Below, piece by piece: positions 15,898 through 25,708 of a stretch of DNA of 64,000 nucleotides (its first letter is position 1; every line of letters starts with the position of its first letter). The DNA lies in assembly GCF_027924145.1 (NCBI RefSeq), contig NZ_BRVP01000005.1, positions 124,001 through 188,000 on the forward strand, given 5' to 3'. The position numbers and the translations under genes were made by a program. This DNA is from Neptunitalea chrysea (GTDB taxonomy: Bacteria > Bacteroidota > Bacteroidia > Flavobacteriales > Flavobacteriaceae). The notes beneath the pieces are model-generated. The model searched no databases. It was given only the letters and a program-made list of their open reading frames with translations, and was not told the origin of the DNA.

Positions 15898-17189
15898 TGG
15901 AAAAGTTAACGAATCCGGAAATTAATAGTTGGAACGATTTAATTGTAAGACCTACTATTAATGTAGATGATATTGAAGAAACAGTTCACGAAATCTTTAC
16001 AGAAGTTAGCCATAAAGGTGATGTAGCCATAAATAAGTATACAGAATTGTTTGATGGGGTACAATTATCAAGTATGTTGGTATGTGAATCTGAAATTGAA
16101 GAAGCAATTGATTCAATTAGTGATGATTTAAAGGCTGCTATTCAATTGGCAAAAATGAATATCGAAACATTTCATGCCGCTCAAAAAACAGCTACTATAA
16201 AAGTAGTTACTCAAGAAGGTGTTGAGTGTTGGCAAGAAAAGAAGCCTATTCAAAAAGTAGGTTTGTATATTCCAGGAGGTTCTGCTCCCTTATTTTCTAC
16301 TATATTAATGCTAACAGTACCAGCAAAACTGGCAGGCTGTGAAGAGGTTGTTTTATGTACACCTCCCAATAAAGAAGGAAAAATAAATCCGGCTATTTTA
16401 TATACGGCTCAATTATGTGGTGTTACTAAAATAGTTAAAGTAGGAGGTATACAAGCTATTGCGGGAATGACCTTTGGAACGGAAACAGTTCCTAAGGTTT
16501 ATAAAATATTTGGTCCGGGGAATCAATTTGTAACCGTAGCAAAACAATTAGCAACTAAGTACGGCGTAGCTATTGATATGCCAGCAGGGCCTTCAGAATT
16601 ATTAGTTTTTGCAGATGATAGTGCAAACGAAGCTTTTGTGGCATCTGATTTGTTATCACAAGCAGAGCACGGTACCGATAGTCAGGTAATTTTAGTATCT
16701 ACTTCTGAAGAAATGATAGGTAAAGTAGAAACGGAGTTAGTAGCGCAATTAGTACAGCTTCCTAGAAAGGAAATAGCCACCAAGGCTATAGCACACACCA
16801 AGTTAATCTATTTTGATGAAGAGCAAACGGCATTAGATTTTATTAATGCTTACGGACCTGAACACTTTATTATAGCAGCTGAAAATGAGACCGTTTTTGT
16901 AAACGGTATACAAAATGCAGGGTCTGTTTTTATAGGAAACTATACACCAGAAAGCGCTGGAGATTATGCTTCTGGTACCAACCATACGTTACCTACCAAT
17001 GGATATGCAAAGCAATATAGTGGCGTAAACCTTGATAGTTTCTTAAAGAGTATGACGTTTCAGAAAATATCTGCACAGGGGATTCAAACGATTGGTAATG
17101 CTATTGAGTTAATGGCCGATGCAGAAGGTTTATTTGCGCACAAAAATGCCGTTACTATCAGATTAAAAAGTTTAGAAAACAATGACTAA
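15897..17189 (+). CDS. hisD: Histidinol dehydrogenase (HisD)
   Basis: A 430-residue NAD- and Zn-dependent enzyme that oxidises L-histidinol to histidine in two steps. Family landmarks are KVGLYIPGGSAPLFSTILMLTVPAKLAG (about 118-145), IFGPGNQFVTVAKQ, IDMPAGPSELLV (about 228-240), the zinc-binding SQAEHGTDSQV (about 258-268) and the catalytic region YGPEHFIIAAEN (about 321-332). A late motif GTNHTLPTNGYAKQYSGV is also present. It overlaps hisG by one base and hisC by 8 bases, so translation is probably coupled. Confidence 0.97.
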   Translation: MEKLTNPEINSWNDLIVRPTINVDDIEETVHEIFTEVSHKGDVAINKYTELFDGVQLSSMLVCESEIEEAIDSISDDLKAAIQLAKMNIETFHAAQKTATIKVVTQEGVECWQEKKPIQKVGLYIPGGSAPLFSTILMLTVPAKLAGCEEVVLCTPPNKEGKINPAILYTAQLCGVTKIVKVGGIQAIAGMTFGTETVPKVYKIFGPGNQFVTVAKQLATKYGVAIDMPAGPSELLVFADDSANEAFVASDLLSQAEHGTDSQVILVSTSEEMIGKVETELVAQLVQLPRKEIATKAIAHTKLIYFDEEQTALDFINAYGPEHFIIAAENETVFVNGIQNAGSVFIGNYTPESAGDYASGTNHTLPTNGYAKQYSGVNLDSFLKSMTFQKISAQGIQTIGNAIELMADAEGLFAHKNAVTIRLKSLENND

Positions 17190-18231
17190 GTCTTTTGATA
17201 TAAATTCTTTGGTAAGAGCAAATATTGCTAAATTAAAAGCGTATTCTTCGGCAAGAGATGAATATTCGGCATCGTGCAATGATATGGTATTTTTAGATGC
17301 CAATGAAAACCCGTTCAATAATGGGGTAAACAGATATCCCGACCCATATCAGCGTAAGGTAAAAGAATTACTGGCAGAACAGAAGGGGTGTTCAGTAAAT
17401 CAAATGTTATTGGGTAATGGAAGCGATGAAGCTTTAGATCTTATTTTTAGAGCGTTTTGCGAGCCTGGAAAAGATACTGTGATAACATTACCGCCAACAT
17501 ATGGTATGTATAAGGTGTTAGCAGATTTAAATGAAATAGAAAATAGAGAGGTATTACTAACTAAAGATTTTGAACCAAACGTAGAGGAAATATTACGTAT
17601 AGCAGATGCGCATAGCAAATTACTTTTTATTTGTTCACCTAATAATCCTACCGGAAATAGTTTTAAAGCAGAAAAGATAAGGGCACTATTAACTAATTTT
17701 TCAGGTTTAGTGGTAATAGATGAAGCGTATATAGACTTTACCTCAAATCATAGCTGGATATCGGAAATGCAAAATTTCCCGAATTTAATAGTAACACAAA
17801 CCATGTCTAAAGCCTATGCTTTAGCAGGGATACGATTAGGAATCTGTTATGCATCTGAAGATGTTATTACGATTCTTAATAAAATAAAACCGCCTTATAA
17901 TGTAAATGAGTTAACCCAAAAGCGTGCGCTAGATCAGTTACAAAACCTTAACCTTGTAGAACGTCAGGTTAATATTATTTTAGCAGAAAGAGAAGCATTA
18001 ATAGAGGCTTTACAAACGTTATCTTTTGTAGATACTATATATCCTACAGATGCTAATTTTATTTTAATAAAGGTAGACAATGCTACTCAACGTTATAATG
18101 AATTGTTGGAAAAAGGGATTGTTATTAGAAATAGAACAACACAACCTTTATGTGAAAACACATTACGCATTACTATAGGAACTAAGGAAGAGAACAATAT
18201 CTTATTGACAGCTTTAAAACAACTTACATAA
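17182..18231 (+). CDS. hisC: Histidinol-phosphate aminotransferase (HisC)
   Basis: A 349-residue PLP-dependent fold-type I aminotransferase converting imidazole-acetol phosphate and glutamate to histidinol phosphate. It shows DANENPFNNGVNRYPDPYQ near the N-terminus (about 37-55), GNGSDEALDLIFRAFCEPG (about 77-95), the CSPNNPTGN loop (about 151-159), VIDEAYIDF (about 177-185) and the PLP lysine in TMSKAYALAGIRLG (about 210-222). It overlaps hisD by 8 bases, and hisB begins at the next base after its stop. Confidence 0.96.
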   Translation: MTKSFDINSLVRANIAKLKAYSSARDEYSASCNDMVFLDANENPFNNGVNRYPDPYQRKVKELLAEQKGCSVNQMLLGNGSDEALDLIFRAFCEPGKDTVITLPPTYGMYKVLADLNEIENREVLLTKDFEPNVEEILRIADAHSKLLFICSPNNPTGNSFKAEKIRALLTNFSGLVVIDEAYIDFTSNHSWISEMQNFPNLIVTQTMSKAYALAGIRLGICYASEDVITILNKIKPPYNVNELTQKRALDQLQNLNLVERQVNIILAEREALIEALQTLSFVDTIYPTDANFILIKVDNATQRYNELLEKGIVIRNRTTQPLCENTLRITIGTKEENNILLTALKQLT

Positions 18232-19368
18232 ATGAAAAAAGTATTATTTGTAGATAGAGACGGTACCTTGGTTTATGAGCCAAATGATTATCAATTGGAT
18301 AGTTTAGAAAAATTAGAGTTCTATCCTAAGGCGATTCAATATATGGCTAAGATCAAGAAGGAATTGGATTATGAAATAGCTATGGTTACCAATCAGGATG
18401 GATTGGGAACTGATGCATTTCCGAAGGATACGTTTTGGCCAACGCACAATTTTATTGTAAAAACTTTTGAAAATGAAGGAGTGCCATTTGATGAAATGTT
18501 TATTGATAAAACCTATCCGCATGAAAATGCCCCAACTAGAAAGCCAGGTGTAGGAATGTTAACTAAATATATAGGAAACAAGAATTATGATCTAGCTAAG
18601 TCATTAGTGGTAGGGGACAGATTAACCGATATGGAGTTGGCTAAAAATTTAGGAGCCAAAGGAATTTTTATTAATGATCATGAGGCTTTGGGAGCAGATG
18701 AACTTTCTGTAAGCAGGGTAGTTATGGAAGATACAATTGTATTGGAGACAAATGATTGGGAGAAAATTTATGAGTACTTGAAATTGGTAGATAGAACCGC
18801 TGAAATTAAGAGAATTACCAATGAAACCAATATTTACATCAAGTTAAATTTAGATGGTACGGGGGATAGTGATATAGATACGGGGATTGCTTTTTTTGAC
18901 CACATGTTAGACCAAATAGCACGTCACGGTCAAATGGATTTAACAGTGAAAGTAAATGGTGATTTAGAAGTAGATGAACATCATACTATTGAAGATACAG
19001 CTATTGCATTAGGTGAAGTGTTTAGTAAAACCTTAGGAAATAAATTAGGTATTGAAAGATATGGTTTCTGTTTGCCAATGGATGATTGTTTAGCACAAGT
19101 TGCCATTGATTTTGGAGGAAGAAACTGGTTGGTTTGGGATGCTGAATTTAATAGAGAAATGGTAGGCAAAATGCCTACGGAAATGTTTTATCATTTCTTC
19201 AAATCGTTTACTGATGGAGCCAAAGCAAATTTGAATGTTAAGGCAGAAGGGATAAATGAACATCATAAGATTGAAGCTATTTTTAAGGCTTTCGCCAAAG
19301 CTATTAAAACGGCTGTTAAAAGAGATCCAGATAAGATGATATTACCTTCTACTAAAGGAATGTTATAA
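18232..19368 (+). CDS. hisB: Bifunctional histidinol-phosphatase / imidazoleglycerol-phosphate dehydratase (HisB)
   Basis: A 378-residue fusion like E. coli HisB. The N-terminal HAD phosphatase (about 1-165) has [10 protein letters not shown] with the nucleophile Asp at about 8 and [19 protein letters not shown]. The C-terminal dehydratase (about 185-378) carries [31 protein letters not shown] and the second His cluster [19 protein letters not shown]. It therefore performs two non-consecutive steps of the pathway. In many phyla these are separate genes; the fused form is common in Gammaproteobacteria and Bacteroidota. It has no gap after hisC and is 11 bases before hisH. Confidence 0.96.
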   Translation: MKKVLFVDRDGTLVYEPNDYQLDSLEKLEFYPKAIQYMAKIKKELDYEIAMVTNQDGLGTDAFPKDTFWPTHNFIVKTFENEGVPFDEMFIDKTYPHENAPTRKPGVGMLTKYIGNKNYDLAKSLVVGDRLTDMELAKNLGAKGIFINDHEALGADELSVSRVVMEDTIVLETNDWEKIYEYLKLVDRTAEIKRITNETNIYIKLNLDGTGDSDIDTGIAFFDHMLDQIARHGQMDLTVKVNGDLEVDEHHTIEDTAIALGEVFSKTLGNKLGIERYGFCLPMDDCLAQVAIDFGGRNWLVWDAEFNREMVGKMPTEMFYHFFKSFTDGAKANLNVKAEGINEHHKIEAIFKAFAKAIKTAVKRDPDKMILPSTKGML

Positions 19369-19379
19369 AATATAAGCCT

Positions 19380-19961
19380 ATGAAGATTGTGATCATAGAT
19401 TATGGTGCAGGAAATATTAAAAATGTAAAGTTCGCAGTGGAACGTTTGGGGTACCAAGCTATTTTATCTGATGATGAAGCTACTATACGAACTGCTGATA
19501 AAGTTATTTTTCCTGGAGTTGGTGAGGCTAGTAGTGCTATGAGGAAATTAGATAGTACTAGACTCTCAATAGTAATACCTACATTGAAACAACCTGTTCT
19601 TGGTATTTGTTTAGGAATGCAGTTAATGTGTAAGTCTACAGAAGAAGGGAGTACAGAGGGCTTGGGTATTTTTAATGTAGATGTGTTTAAATTTTCTAAG
19701 GAAGTAAAGGTACCACAAATAGGATGGAACCAAATAGAAAATCTTGAGAGTACTATTTTTAATGGTATTAAAGAAAAAGAGTTTATGTATTTGGTACATA
19801 GTTATTATGCTCCTTTGTGTAGCGCATCTATTGCACAAACAACTTATGGAATTACCTATAGTTCGGCATTGCAAAAAGACAATTTTTATGGAGTACAGTT
19901 TCACCCAGAAAAAAGCAGTGTGGCCGGAGAGAAAATTTTAGAAAACTTTTTAAAAATTTAA
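19380..19961 (+). CDS. hisH: Imidazole glycerol phosphate synthase, glutaminase subunit (HisH)
   Basis: A 193-residue class I glutamine amidotransferase that supplies ammonia to HisF. The N-terminus is [24 protein letters not shown]. The nucleophile Cys sits in GICLGMQLM (about 78), and the His-Glu of the triad sits in [15 protein letters not shown] (about 171-180). The stop codon overlaps the hisA start (TAATG), a typical coupling arrangement. It is separated from its partner HisF by hisA, as in E. coli. Confidence 0.95.
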   Translation: MKIVIIDYGAGNIKNVKFAVERLGYQAILSDDEATIRTADKVIFPGVGEASSAMRKLDSTRLSIVIPTLKQPVLGICLGMQLMCKSTEEGSTEGLGIFNVDVFKFSKEVKVPQIGWNQIENLESTIFNGIKEKEFMYLVHSYYAPLCSASIAQTTYGITYSSALQKDNFYGVQFHPEKSSVAGEKILENFLKI

Positions 19962-20692
19962 TGATGCGAATTATTCCTGCTATAGATATTATTGACGGAA
20001 AGTGTGTACGACTTTCTAAAGGAGATTATGGTACCAAGAAAATATATAATGAAAATCCGTTAGAGGTTGCTAAAGAGTTTGAAGCTCATGGAATACAATA
20101 CTTGCATTTGGTAGATTTAGATGGGGCTAAAAGGGGGCATATTGTAAATTATAAAGTCTTAGAGCAAATAGCTTCTAAAACAACTTTGAAAATAGACTTT
20201 GGAGGTGGATTGAAGAGTGATGATAACCTTCACATAGCTTTTGAAAGTGGTGCGTCACAAATAACCGGAGGCAGTATTGCGGTTAAAAATTCAGATGTTT
20301 TCACAAAATGGATTGAAACATACGGGGCAGATAAAATAATTCTTGGAGCAGATGCTGATAACAAAAAAGTGGCAATTAGTGGTTGGCAAGAAGATTCTGG
20401 TCATGATTTAATTCCGTTTATTAAAGGGTATCAGGAGAAAGGAATATTGTATATCATTTGTACAGATATAAGTAAAGATGGAATGTTACAAGGCCCTTCT
20501 TTTGAATTGTATGAAGAAATTTTGAGTACTACCAAAGGTGCAAAGCTAATAGCTTCAGGAGGTATTTCGAAATTTGATGAATTACCTAGGTTAAAAGAAT
20601 TAGGCTGTGAAGGTACTATTATAGGTAAGGCCATTTATGAGCAACGTATTTCATTAAAACAATTGGAGAATTTTATATTGGAAAATAGCTAA
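19961..20692 (+). CDS. hisA: ProFAR isomerase (HisA)
   Basis: A 243-residue TIM-barrel isomerase. It contains the paired phosphate-binding half-barrel motifs of the HisA/HisF family: the catalytic Asp in [20 protein letters not shown] (about 8), [22 protein letters not shown], then [18 protein letters not shown] (second catalytic Asp, about 170) and [12 protein letters not shown]. Two ATG codons overlap the hisH stop (19961 and 19964), and either may be used. HisF follows after 10 bases. Confidence 0.96.
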   Translation: MMRIIPAIDIIDGKCVRLSKGDYGTKKIYNENPLEVAKEFEAHGIQYLHLVDLDGAKRGHIVNYKVLEQIASKTTLKIDFGGGLKSDDNLHIAFESGASQITGGSIAVKNSDVFTKWIETYGADKIILGADADNKKVAISGWQEDSGHDLIPFIKGYQEKGILYIICTDISKDGMLQGPSFELYEEILSTTKGAKLIASGGISKFDELPRLKELGCEGTIIGKAIYEQRISLKQLENFILENS

Positions 20693-20702
20693 TAGAAAGC
20701 AC

Positions 20703-21458
20703 ATGTTAACAAAAAGAATTATTCCGTGTTTAGATATTAAAAATGGTAGAACGGTAAAGGGAGTAAACTTTATGGATTTACGAGATGCCGGTGATCCTGT
20801 AGAGCTAGCTGCTGCCTATGCTGCCAATGGAGCAGATGAATTAGTACTTTTAGACATATCGGCTACAGAAGAACGAAGACGAACTTTAGCTACCCTTGTA
20901 GAATGTGTAGCTGAAAAAGTGAATATTCCATTTACTGTTGGTGGGGGTATTTCGTCTATTGCAGATGTAGACCTGTTACTCCATAGTGGAGCAGATAAAG
21001 TTTCTGTAAACTCATCGGCAGTAAAGCGACCAGAATTGATTAATGAGCTTTCTTCAAAGTTTGGTAGTCAATGTGTAGTGGTAGCCATAGATGCCAAAGA
21101 AATAGAGAATGATTGGAGGGTGCATTTGGTAGGAGGTAAGGTATCCACCGAATTAAATTTATTTACTTGGGCTAAAGAAGCGGAAGATAGAGGAGCAGGG
21201 GAAATTTTATTTACTTCTATGAATAATGATGGTACTAAAAATGGTTTTGCAAATGAAGCATTAGCCAGATTGTCTGAGGAATTAAACATACCTATAATTG
21301 CATCTGGCGGAGCCGGGATTATGCAACATTTTTTAGATACCTTTACAGAAGGAAAAGCAGATGGAGCCTTGGCCGCCAGTGTTTTTCATTACAAAGAAAT
21401 AGGAATAGCAGAATTAAAACAATATTTGAATACGCATGGGGTTCCGATGAGAATCTGA
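20703..21458 (+). CDS. hisF: Imidazole glycerol phosphate synthase, cyclase subunit (HisF)
   Basis: A 251-residue TIM barrel that uses ammonia from HisH to close the imidazole ring, giving IGP and AICAR. The N-terminus [23 protein letters not shown] carries the first catalytic Asp (about 11). [47 protein letters not shown], the second Asp in [14 protein letters not shown] (about 178) and PIIASGGAG follow. Length is standard. A 62-base gap to hisIE contains no visible signal. Confidence 0.97.
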   Translation: MLTKRIIPCLDIKNGRTVKGVNFMDLRDAGDPVELAAAYAANGADELVLLDISATEERRRTLATLVECVAEKVNIPFTVGGGISSIADVDLLLHSGADKVSVNSSAVKRPELINELSSKFGSQCVVVAIDAKEIENDWRVHLVGGKVSTELNLFTWAKEAEDRGAGEILFTSMNNDGTKNGFANEALARLSEELNIPIIASGGAGIMQHFLDTFTEGKADGALAASVFHYKEIGIAELKQYLNTHGVPMRI

Positions 21459-21520
21459 AATGAGATTGAAAGCATATAGTTTTAATTCAATATTTAAAAT
21501 AACAGAATAAGTTTTGATAA

Positions 21521-22120
21521 ATGAATATAGATTTCACAAAAAATGCTGATGGATTGGTGCCTGCAATAATACAGGATGCTAAGACTAAAAATGTACTGAT
21601 GTTAGGTTATATGAATGAAGAAGCCTATAAAATAACCATGGAAACGGGTAAGGTTACTTTTTATAGTAGAACCAAGCAGCGTTTGTGGACCAAAGGAGAG
21701 GAGAGTGGTAATTTCTTGAATTTGGTAGAAACTAAAATTGATTGTGATAATGATACGCTTTTAATTGCAGTAAAACCGCAAGGGCCAACTTGCCATAAAG
21801 GTGCAGATACTTGTTGGGGTGAAGCCAACTCAAAAGATTATGGATTTTTATCTATACTAGAAGAAACGATTAAGAACCGTAAAGAAAATCCTAATATGGA
21901 GGGTAGTTATGTGGCTTCTTTATTTAAAAAAGGAATCAATAAAGTAGCGCAAAAAGTAGGAGAAGAAGCAGTAGAGGTTGTTATTGAGGCAAAAGATAAC
22001 AATGATGATCTTTTTCTTAACGAAAGTGCAGATTTATTATTTCATTATCTAATTCTTCTTCAGGCAAAAGGGTATAGTTTAAAAGATGTAGAATCAGTTT
22101 TAGAAAATCGTCATAATTAA
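21521..22120 (+). CDS. hisIE: Bifunctional phosphoribosyl-AMP cyclohydrolase / phosphoribosyl-ATP pyrophosphatase (HisIE)
   Basis: A 199-residue fusion catalysing the second and third steps. The N-terminal cyclohydrolase (about 1-110) has VLMLGYMNEEAY, the metal-binding VETKIDCDNDTLLI region and GPTCHKGADTCW with its Cys ligands. The C-terminal pyrophosphohydrolase (about 115-199) has SYVASLFKKGINKVAQKVGEEAVEVVIEAK and ESADLLFHYLILL, an all-helical MazG-like fold. It is the last his gene, but the next gene begins after only 2 bases. Confidence 0.96.
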   Translation: MNIDFTKNADGLVPAIIQDAKTKNVLMLGYMNEEAYKITMETGKVTFYSRTKQRLWTKGEESGNFLNLVETKIDCDNDTLLIAVKPQGPTCHKGADTCWGEANSKDYGFLSILEETIKNRKENPNMEGSYVASLFKKGINKVAQKVGEEAVEVVIEAKDNNDDLFLNESADLLFHYLILLQAKGYSLKDVESVLENRHN

Positions 22121-22122
22121 GA

Positions 22123-22761
22123 ATGCAGATAGAAAAAGATAATGTTTTTGAAGGGGAAGTTTTATTATTTATTAATGGATTACCTCCAAAAGAGTTTCCC
22201 GATGTTTCAAATTTTGAACGTATTTATTGTACCGATGGTGCTTATTCTTATCTTAAAAGAGCAGGAATAAAACCCAATATAGTATCTGGAGATTTTGACT
22301 CTTTAAAGCTAGATGAAGTAGATGAGGATGTAACAAAGGTATATACACCTAATCAGGATTTAACCGATTTTGAAAAGGCTATTTTTCTGATTAAAAATGA
22401 TGGTTATTCAAATATTGTGGTATTTGGTGGTAGTGGTATGGAACAAGATCATTTTTTAGGAAATATTCACTCATTAGCTAAATATAAGAATGAACTTAGC
22501 ATTAGATGTTTTGATGATTATGGCGTTTATTTTTTTTGTGAGAATACAACAACAATTAATGGGTTTAATGGAAAAATATTATCCTTAATCCCGTTTCCTG
22601 AGGCTACCAAAATAACATCTACAGGAGTAAAATACCCATTAGAAGAGGAAGATTTGGGATTATCTAAACGTATTGGTACAAGAAATACAATTACAGAAGA
22701 TGTAGTTGAAATAACATTTACCTCTGGTAATCTTTTAGTATTTATTCAGTTTAAAAAATAA
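22123..22761 (+). CDS. Thiamine pyrophosphokinase
   Basis: A 212-residue kinase that makes thiamine diphosphate from thiamine and ATP. The family motifs are VSGDFDSL (about 55-62), NQDLTDFEKAIFLI (about 78-91) and a GGSGMEQDHFLGNIHSL segment (about 104-120). The last corresponds to the usual G-G-x-x-x-R-x-D-H motif but has Glu where Arg is common. The C-terminal half is beta-rich with the TSTGVKYPLEEEDL binding region. It is only 2 bases behind hisIE, so it appears to be the last gene of the his operon. No thiamine riboswitch is visible before it. Confidence 0.85.
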   Translation: MQIEKDNVFEGEVLLFINGLPPKEFPDVSNFERIYCTDGAYSYLKRAGIKPNIVSGDFDSLKLDEVDEDVTKVYTPNQDLTDFEKAIFLIKNDGYSNIVVFGGSGMEQDHFLGNIHSLAKYKNELSIRCFDDYGVYFFCENTTTINGFNGKILSLIPFPEATKITSTGVKYPLEEEDLGLSKRIGTRNTITEDVVEITFTSGNLLVFIQFKK

Positions 22762-22764
22762 CTG

Positions 22765-22807
22765 ATATTTGAAAATTATCATTTTTATAACGATATTTTT
22801 CAAATAT
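22765..22807. terminator. Weak AT-rich hairpin after the his operon
   Basis: ATATTTGAAAA (22765-22775) and TTTTCAAATAT (22797-22807) are perfect 11-bp inverted arms with a 21-base loop, just after the stop of the thiamine pyrophosphokinase gene. There is no clean T-tract and the stem is AT-rich, so termination here is only a possibility. Confidence 0.35.
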
Positions 22808-22839
22808 TCCCCTTATTTTAGAATGCTTCGTACATTATT

Positions 22840-23922
22840 ATGTTTATGGCAAAAAGAAAATTTAAGATACGTAAGCCATCTAAGGCTGAGAAAAAGATAG
22901 GGTTACCACCGGGAACGGTTACCTATATGGGCGATAAAGAAGATATAAGTCTTCATGTTGAGGTAATAGATTATAATGCAGATATATATAGTTTACAAAA
23001 CTATAAAGATATTACAGAAACTTTTGAGCTAGGTACAGATGACTCTATTACTTGGACCAATATTACTGGGTTGAATAATGTAGATGATGTAAAAAAGTTG
23101 GGAGCTTATTATGACATACACCCATTAATATTAGAAGATATTGTAGACCCTTATCAACGACCAAAGATTGATGAGTTTGATGACTATGTTTTTGTGGTAG
23201 CCAAAATGTTGTATTACAAAGAGAATCAGTTAGTGGTAGAGCATATTTCCATTATTATGGGAGAAGGTTATGTACTTACCTTTCAGGAGTCTGAATATGA
23301 TGTTTTTGATGGTTTACGAAAAAGACTAGAAGCCGGAAAGGGAAGAATACGTACTCAAAATTCAGATTATTTGTTGTTCTGTATTTTAGATTCTATTATA
23401 GATAATTACTTCTTAATTATGGAAGCGATTAGTGAAAAGATAGAATTTATGGAAGATCAGTTATTTCAGGATTCGGAAGAAACGTCTTCTCAACAAATAC
23501 AAGAGTTGAAAAGAGAAGCATTGAGTATACGTAAGGCTATATTCCCTTTACGAGAGGTGTTGAGTAGGTTAGAAAAGTTAGATACTAAATACGTATACCC
23601 GCAAACCACCAATTATTTTAAAGATTTGTATGATAACATTGTACAAGTTATAGAAACGATAGAATTGTATCGTGAAATGATTTGGGGGCTTATAGATATG
23701 TATATGAGTACCATTAGTAACAAAATGAACAATGTTATGAAGGTACTTACCATCATTGCTACTATATTTATTCCGTTAACCTTTATTGCCGGTATCTATG
23801 GGATGAACTTTGATAATATGCCAGAACTTCATTATAAATATGGATATTATGTAGTTTGGGGTGTTATGCTGGTGATATTATTTTTAATGATCTTATATTT
23901 TAAAAGAAAAAAATGGCTGTAA
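22840..23922 (+). CDS. corA: CorA-type magnesium/cobalt transporter
   Basis: A 360-residue channel. A long cytosolic N-terminal funnel domain (about 1-295, with ITWTNITGLNNVDDVKKLGAYYDIHPLILEDIVDPYQRPKIDEFDDYVFVVAKML) is followed by two closely spaced transmembrane helices near the C-terminus (about 298-320 and 333-352). The family signature YGMNFDNMPE lies between them. The basic tail KRKKWL is typical. Either of the first two in-frame ATGs (22840, 22846) may start it. It converges on cysM, and the hairpin at 23913-23933 includes its stop codon. Confidence 0.93.
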   Translation: MFMAKRKFKIRKPSKAEKKIGLPPGTVTYMGDKEDISLHVEVIDYNADIYSLQNYKDITETFELGTDDSITWTNITGLNNVDDVKKLGAYYDIHPLILEDIVDPYQRPKIDEFDDYVFVVAKMLYYKENQLVVEHISIIMGEGYVLTFQESEYDVFDGLRKRLEAGKGRIRTQNSDYLLFCILDSIIDNYFLIMEAISEKIEFMEDQLFQDSEETSSQQIQELKREALSIRKAIFPLREVLSRLEKLDTKYVYPQTTNYFKDLYDNIVQVIETIELYREMIWGLIDMYMSTISNKMNNVMKVLTIIATIFIPLTFIAGIYGMNFDNMPELHYKYGYYVVWGVMLVILFLMILYFKRKKWL

Positions 23923-23933
23923 ATAACAGCCAT
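23913..23933. terminator. Bidirectional terminator shared by corA and cysM
   Basis: ATGGCTGT (23913-23920) and ACAGCCAT (23926-23933) form an 8-bp stem with a 5-nt loop that includes the corA stop codon. On the plus strand it is followed by CTTTT; on the minus strand by a run of seven T, so it is stronger for cysM. Confidence 0.75.
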
Positions 23934-23957
23934 CTTTTAAATATCTTAATAATATAA

Positions 23958-24842
23958 TTATTCAAATAAATCAGAAGATAAATAACGGTCTCCTCGATCG
24001 CATACAATAGCAACTACAATACCACTTTCAAGGGTTTTACATAGTTTAACTGCTGCGGCGGCACTACCACCGCTACTCATGCCTGCAAAGATACCTTCTT
24101 CTTTGGCTAATCGTTTCGTCATGGTTCTTGCTTCCTCTTCAGTAACATCAATAATTTGGTCTACTTTTTCGGGATTAAAAATAGTAGGAAGATATTCTTT
24201 AGGCCATCTTCGTATTCCAGGTATTTTAGCATTTTCACCGGGTTGAACCCCCACTATTTGCACATTTCTATTTTTTTCTTTTAAATAGGTAGCAGTACCC
24301 ATAATAGTTCCTGTAGTTCCCATGGCAGATACAAAATGCGTTATTAAGCCTTCGGTATCTCTCCAAATTTCAGGACCGGTAGTTTTGTAATGCGCTTTCC
24401 AGTTATCATCGTTCCCAAACTGGTTTAAAGATATATAACCTTCATTAGAAACTTTATTTTCTGCGTAGTCTCTAGATCCTTCTATACCAATATCACTCGG
24501 AGTAAGTGTTACTTTAGCACCATAGGCTCTCATGGTTTGTACACGCTCTTTAGTAGAATTTTTAGGCATTACTAACTCAATATCAAGGCTATATAAGCTT
24601 GCAATCATGGCCAATGCTATACCCGTATTACCACTGGTTGCTTCAATTAGTTTAGTGTCCTTAGTGATGGTACCTCTTTCAAGAGCACTTTTTATCATAT
24701 TATAGGCAGCTCTATCTTTTACACTACCTCCCGGATTGTTTCCTTCTAGTTTAAAATAAAGAGACACATTAGGATTTGTAATTAATGTATCTGATTTAAC
24801 TATAGGTGTATTTCCTATTAAATCTATAATTGATTTTTTCAT
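23958..24842 (-). CDS. cysM: Cysteine synthase, CysM type
   Basis: A 294-residue fold-type II PLP enzyme that makes cysteine from O-acetylserine and a sulfur donor. It begins MKKSIIDLIGNTPIVKSDTL. The PLP lysine is in NNPGGSVKDRAAYNMI (about 42), the substrate loop is EATSGNTGIALAM (about 64-76), and VSAMGTTGTIMGTATYL supplies the phosphate-binding turn. The sequence MPKNSTKERVQTMRAYGAKV fits the CysM/B branch. Its start overlaps the cysE stop by 4 bases, giving a two-gene cysE-cysM operon that carries serine to cysteine. Confidence 0.93.
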   Translation of the reverse strand: MKKSIIDLIGNTPIVKSDTLITNPNVSLYFKLEGNNPGGSVKDRAAYNMIKSALERGTITKDTKLIEATSGNTGIALAMIASLYSLDIELVMPKNSTKERVQTMRAYGAKVTLTPSDIGIEGSRDYAENKVSNEGYISLNQFGNDDNWKAHYKTTGPEIWRDTEGLITHFVSAMGTTGTIMGTATYLKEKNRNVQIVGVQPGENAKIPGIRRWPKEYLPTIFNPEKVDQIIDVTEEEARTMTKRLAKEEGIFAGMSSGGSAAAAVKLCKTLESGIVVAIVCDRGDRYLSSDLFE

Positions 24843-25642
24843 AGCTTTAATTCTTTTACTTTAATTTCCGGAGTATGGTATACAAGTGAGTTAGCCGGAA
24901 TAGAGCTTGTAATCCATACGTTACCGCCTATAATACTATTTTTTCCAATAACCGTATCACCACCTAAAATGGTAGCATTTGCGTAAATGGTTACATTGCA
25001 TTCAACAGTGGGGTGTCGCTTTGTATTTTTTAGATTTTTATCTACATACATAGCTCCAAGTGTAACTCCCTGATAAATTTTTACATTGTTTTTAATACTA
25101 GTTGTTTCCCCTATAACAACACCTGTTGCATGATCTATAAAAAACGATTTACCAATTTTTGCTCCAGGATGTATATCTACACCTGTCATTTTATGGGCAA
25201 ACTCTGTCATTAGTCTAGGTACTAAAGGAAAACCAAGTTCATAGAGTTCATGACTTAATCGGTAAACGGCAATAGCAAAAAATCCGGGATAAGCTAAATA
25301 GACTTCCTCGAGTGATTCAGAGGCGGGGTCGTTTACTTCAATGGCATGAGCATCTTCATTTAGCTTACTTAAAACATCAGGCAATTTAGAAATAAAATGG
25401 TCCCAAATTTTAGTACAATTTTTGGCTTCATCCCAACAAACTATGTCTGCTAGTATTTTAAATTCTTCAAGTAATTCATCTAAATGAGACTCCAAATCGG
25501 TAGAGACATCAAATAAGCAATTAAACAAGATGTCTGTAAAATTCTCTACCCGCTTTTTTAGATTAAAGTTGATGGCAGGTTGTTGCCGTTTAATATTTTC
25601 AATTATTTGTTTTTTGTCCATTCTTTTCACATTGCAATTCAT
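24839..25642 (-). CDS. cysE: Serine O-acetyltransferase
   Basis: A 267-residue acetyltransferase that acetylates serine with acetyl-CoA. An N-terminal helical domain (about 1-140) precedes the left-handed hexapeptide-repeat helix (about 150-255). The latter includes the active-site region EFAHKMTGVDIHPGAKIGKSFFIDHATGVVIGETTSIKNNVKIYQGVTLGA (about 150-200), where the His of IDHATG and the Asp-Ile-His element are conserved. It is translated before and coupled to cysM. A second in-frame ATG at 25621 is also possible. Confidence 0.92.
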   Translation of the reverse strand: MNCNVKRMDKKQIIENIKRQQPAINFNLKKRVENFTDILFNCLFDVSTDLESHLDELLEEFKILADIVCWDEAKNCTKIWDHFISKLPDVLSKLNEDAHAIEVNDPASESLEEVYLAYPGFFAIAVYRLSHELYELGFPLVPRLMTEFAHKMTGVDIHPGAKIGKSFFIDHATGVVIGETTSIKNNVKIYQGVTLGAMYVDKNLKNTKRHPTVECNVTIYANATILGGDTVIGKNSIIGGNVWITSSIPANSLVYHTPEIKVKELKL

Positions 25643-25708
25643 ATCAAATTTATCAATTAAATATTTATATTGATGTATATTTATGAAAGTATTAAATCTA
25701 ATAATGAG

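Noticed and set aside
22762-22839. A thiamine riboswitch near the thiamine pyrophosphokinase gene
   Set aside because: No THI-box-like CTGAGA sequence is visible before or after the gene; only a weak AT-rich hairpin is present.
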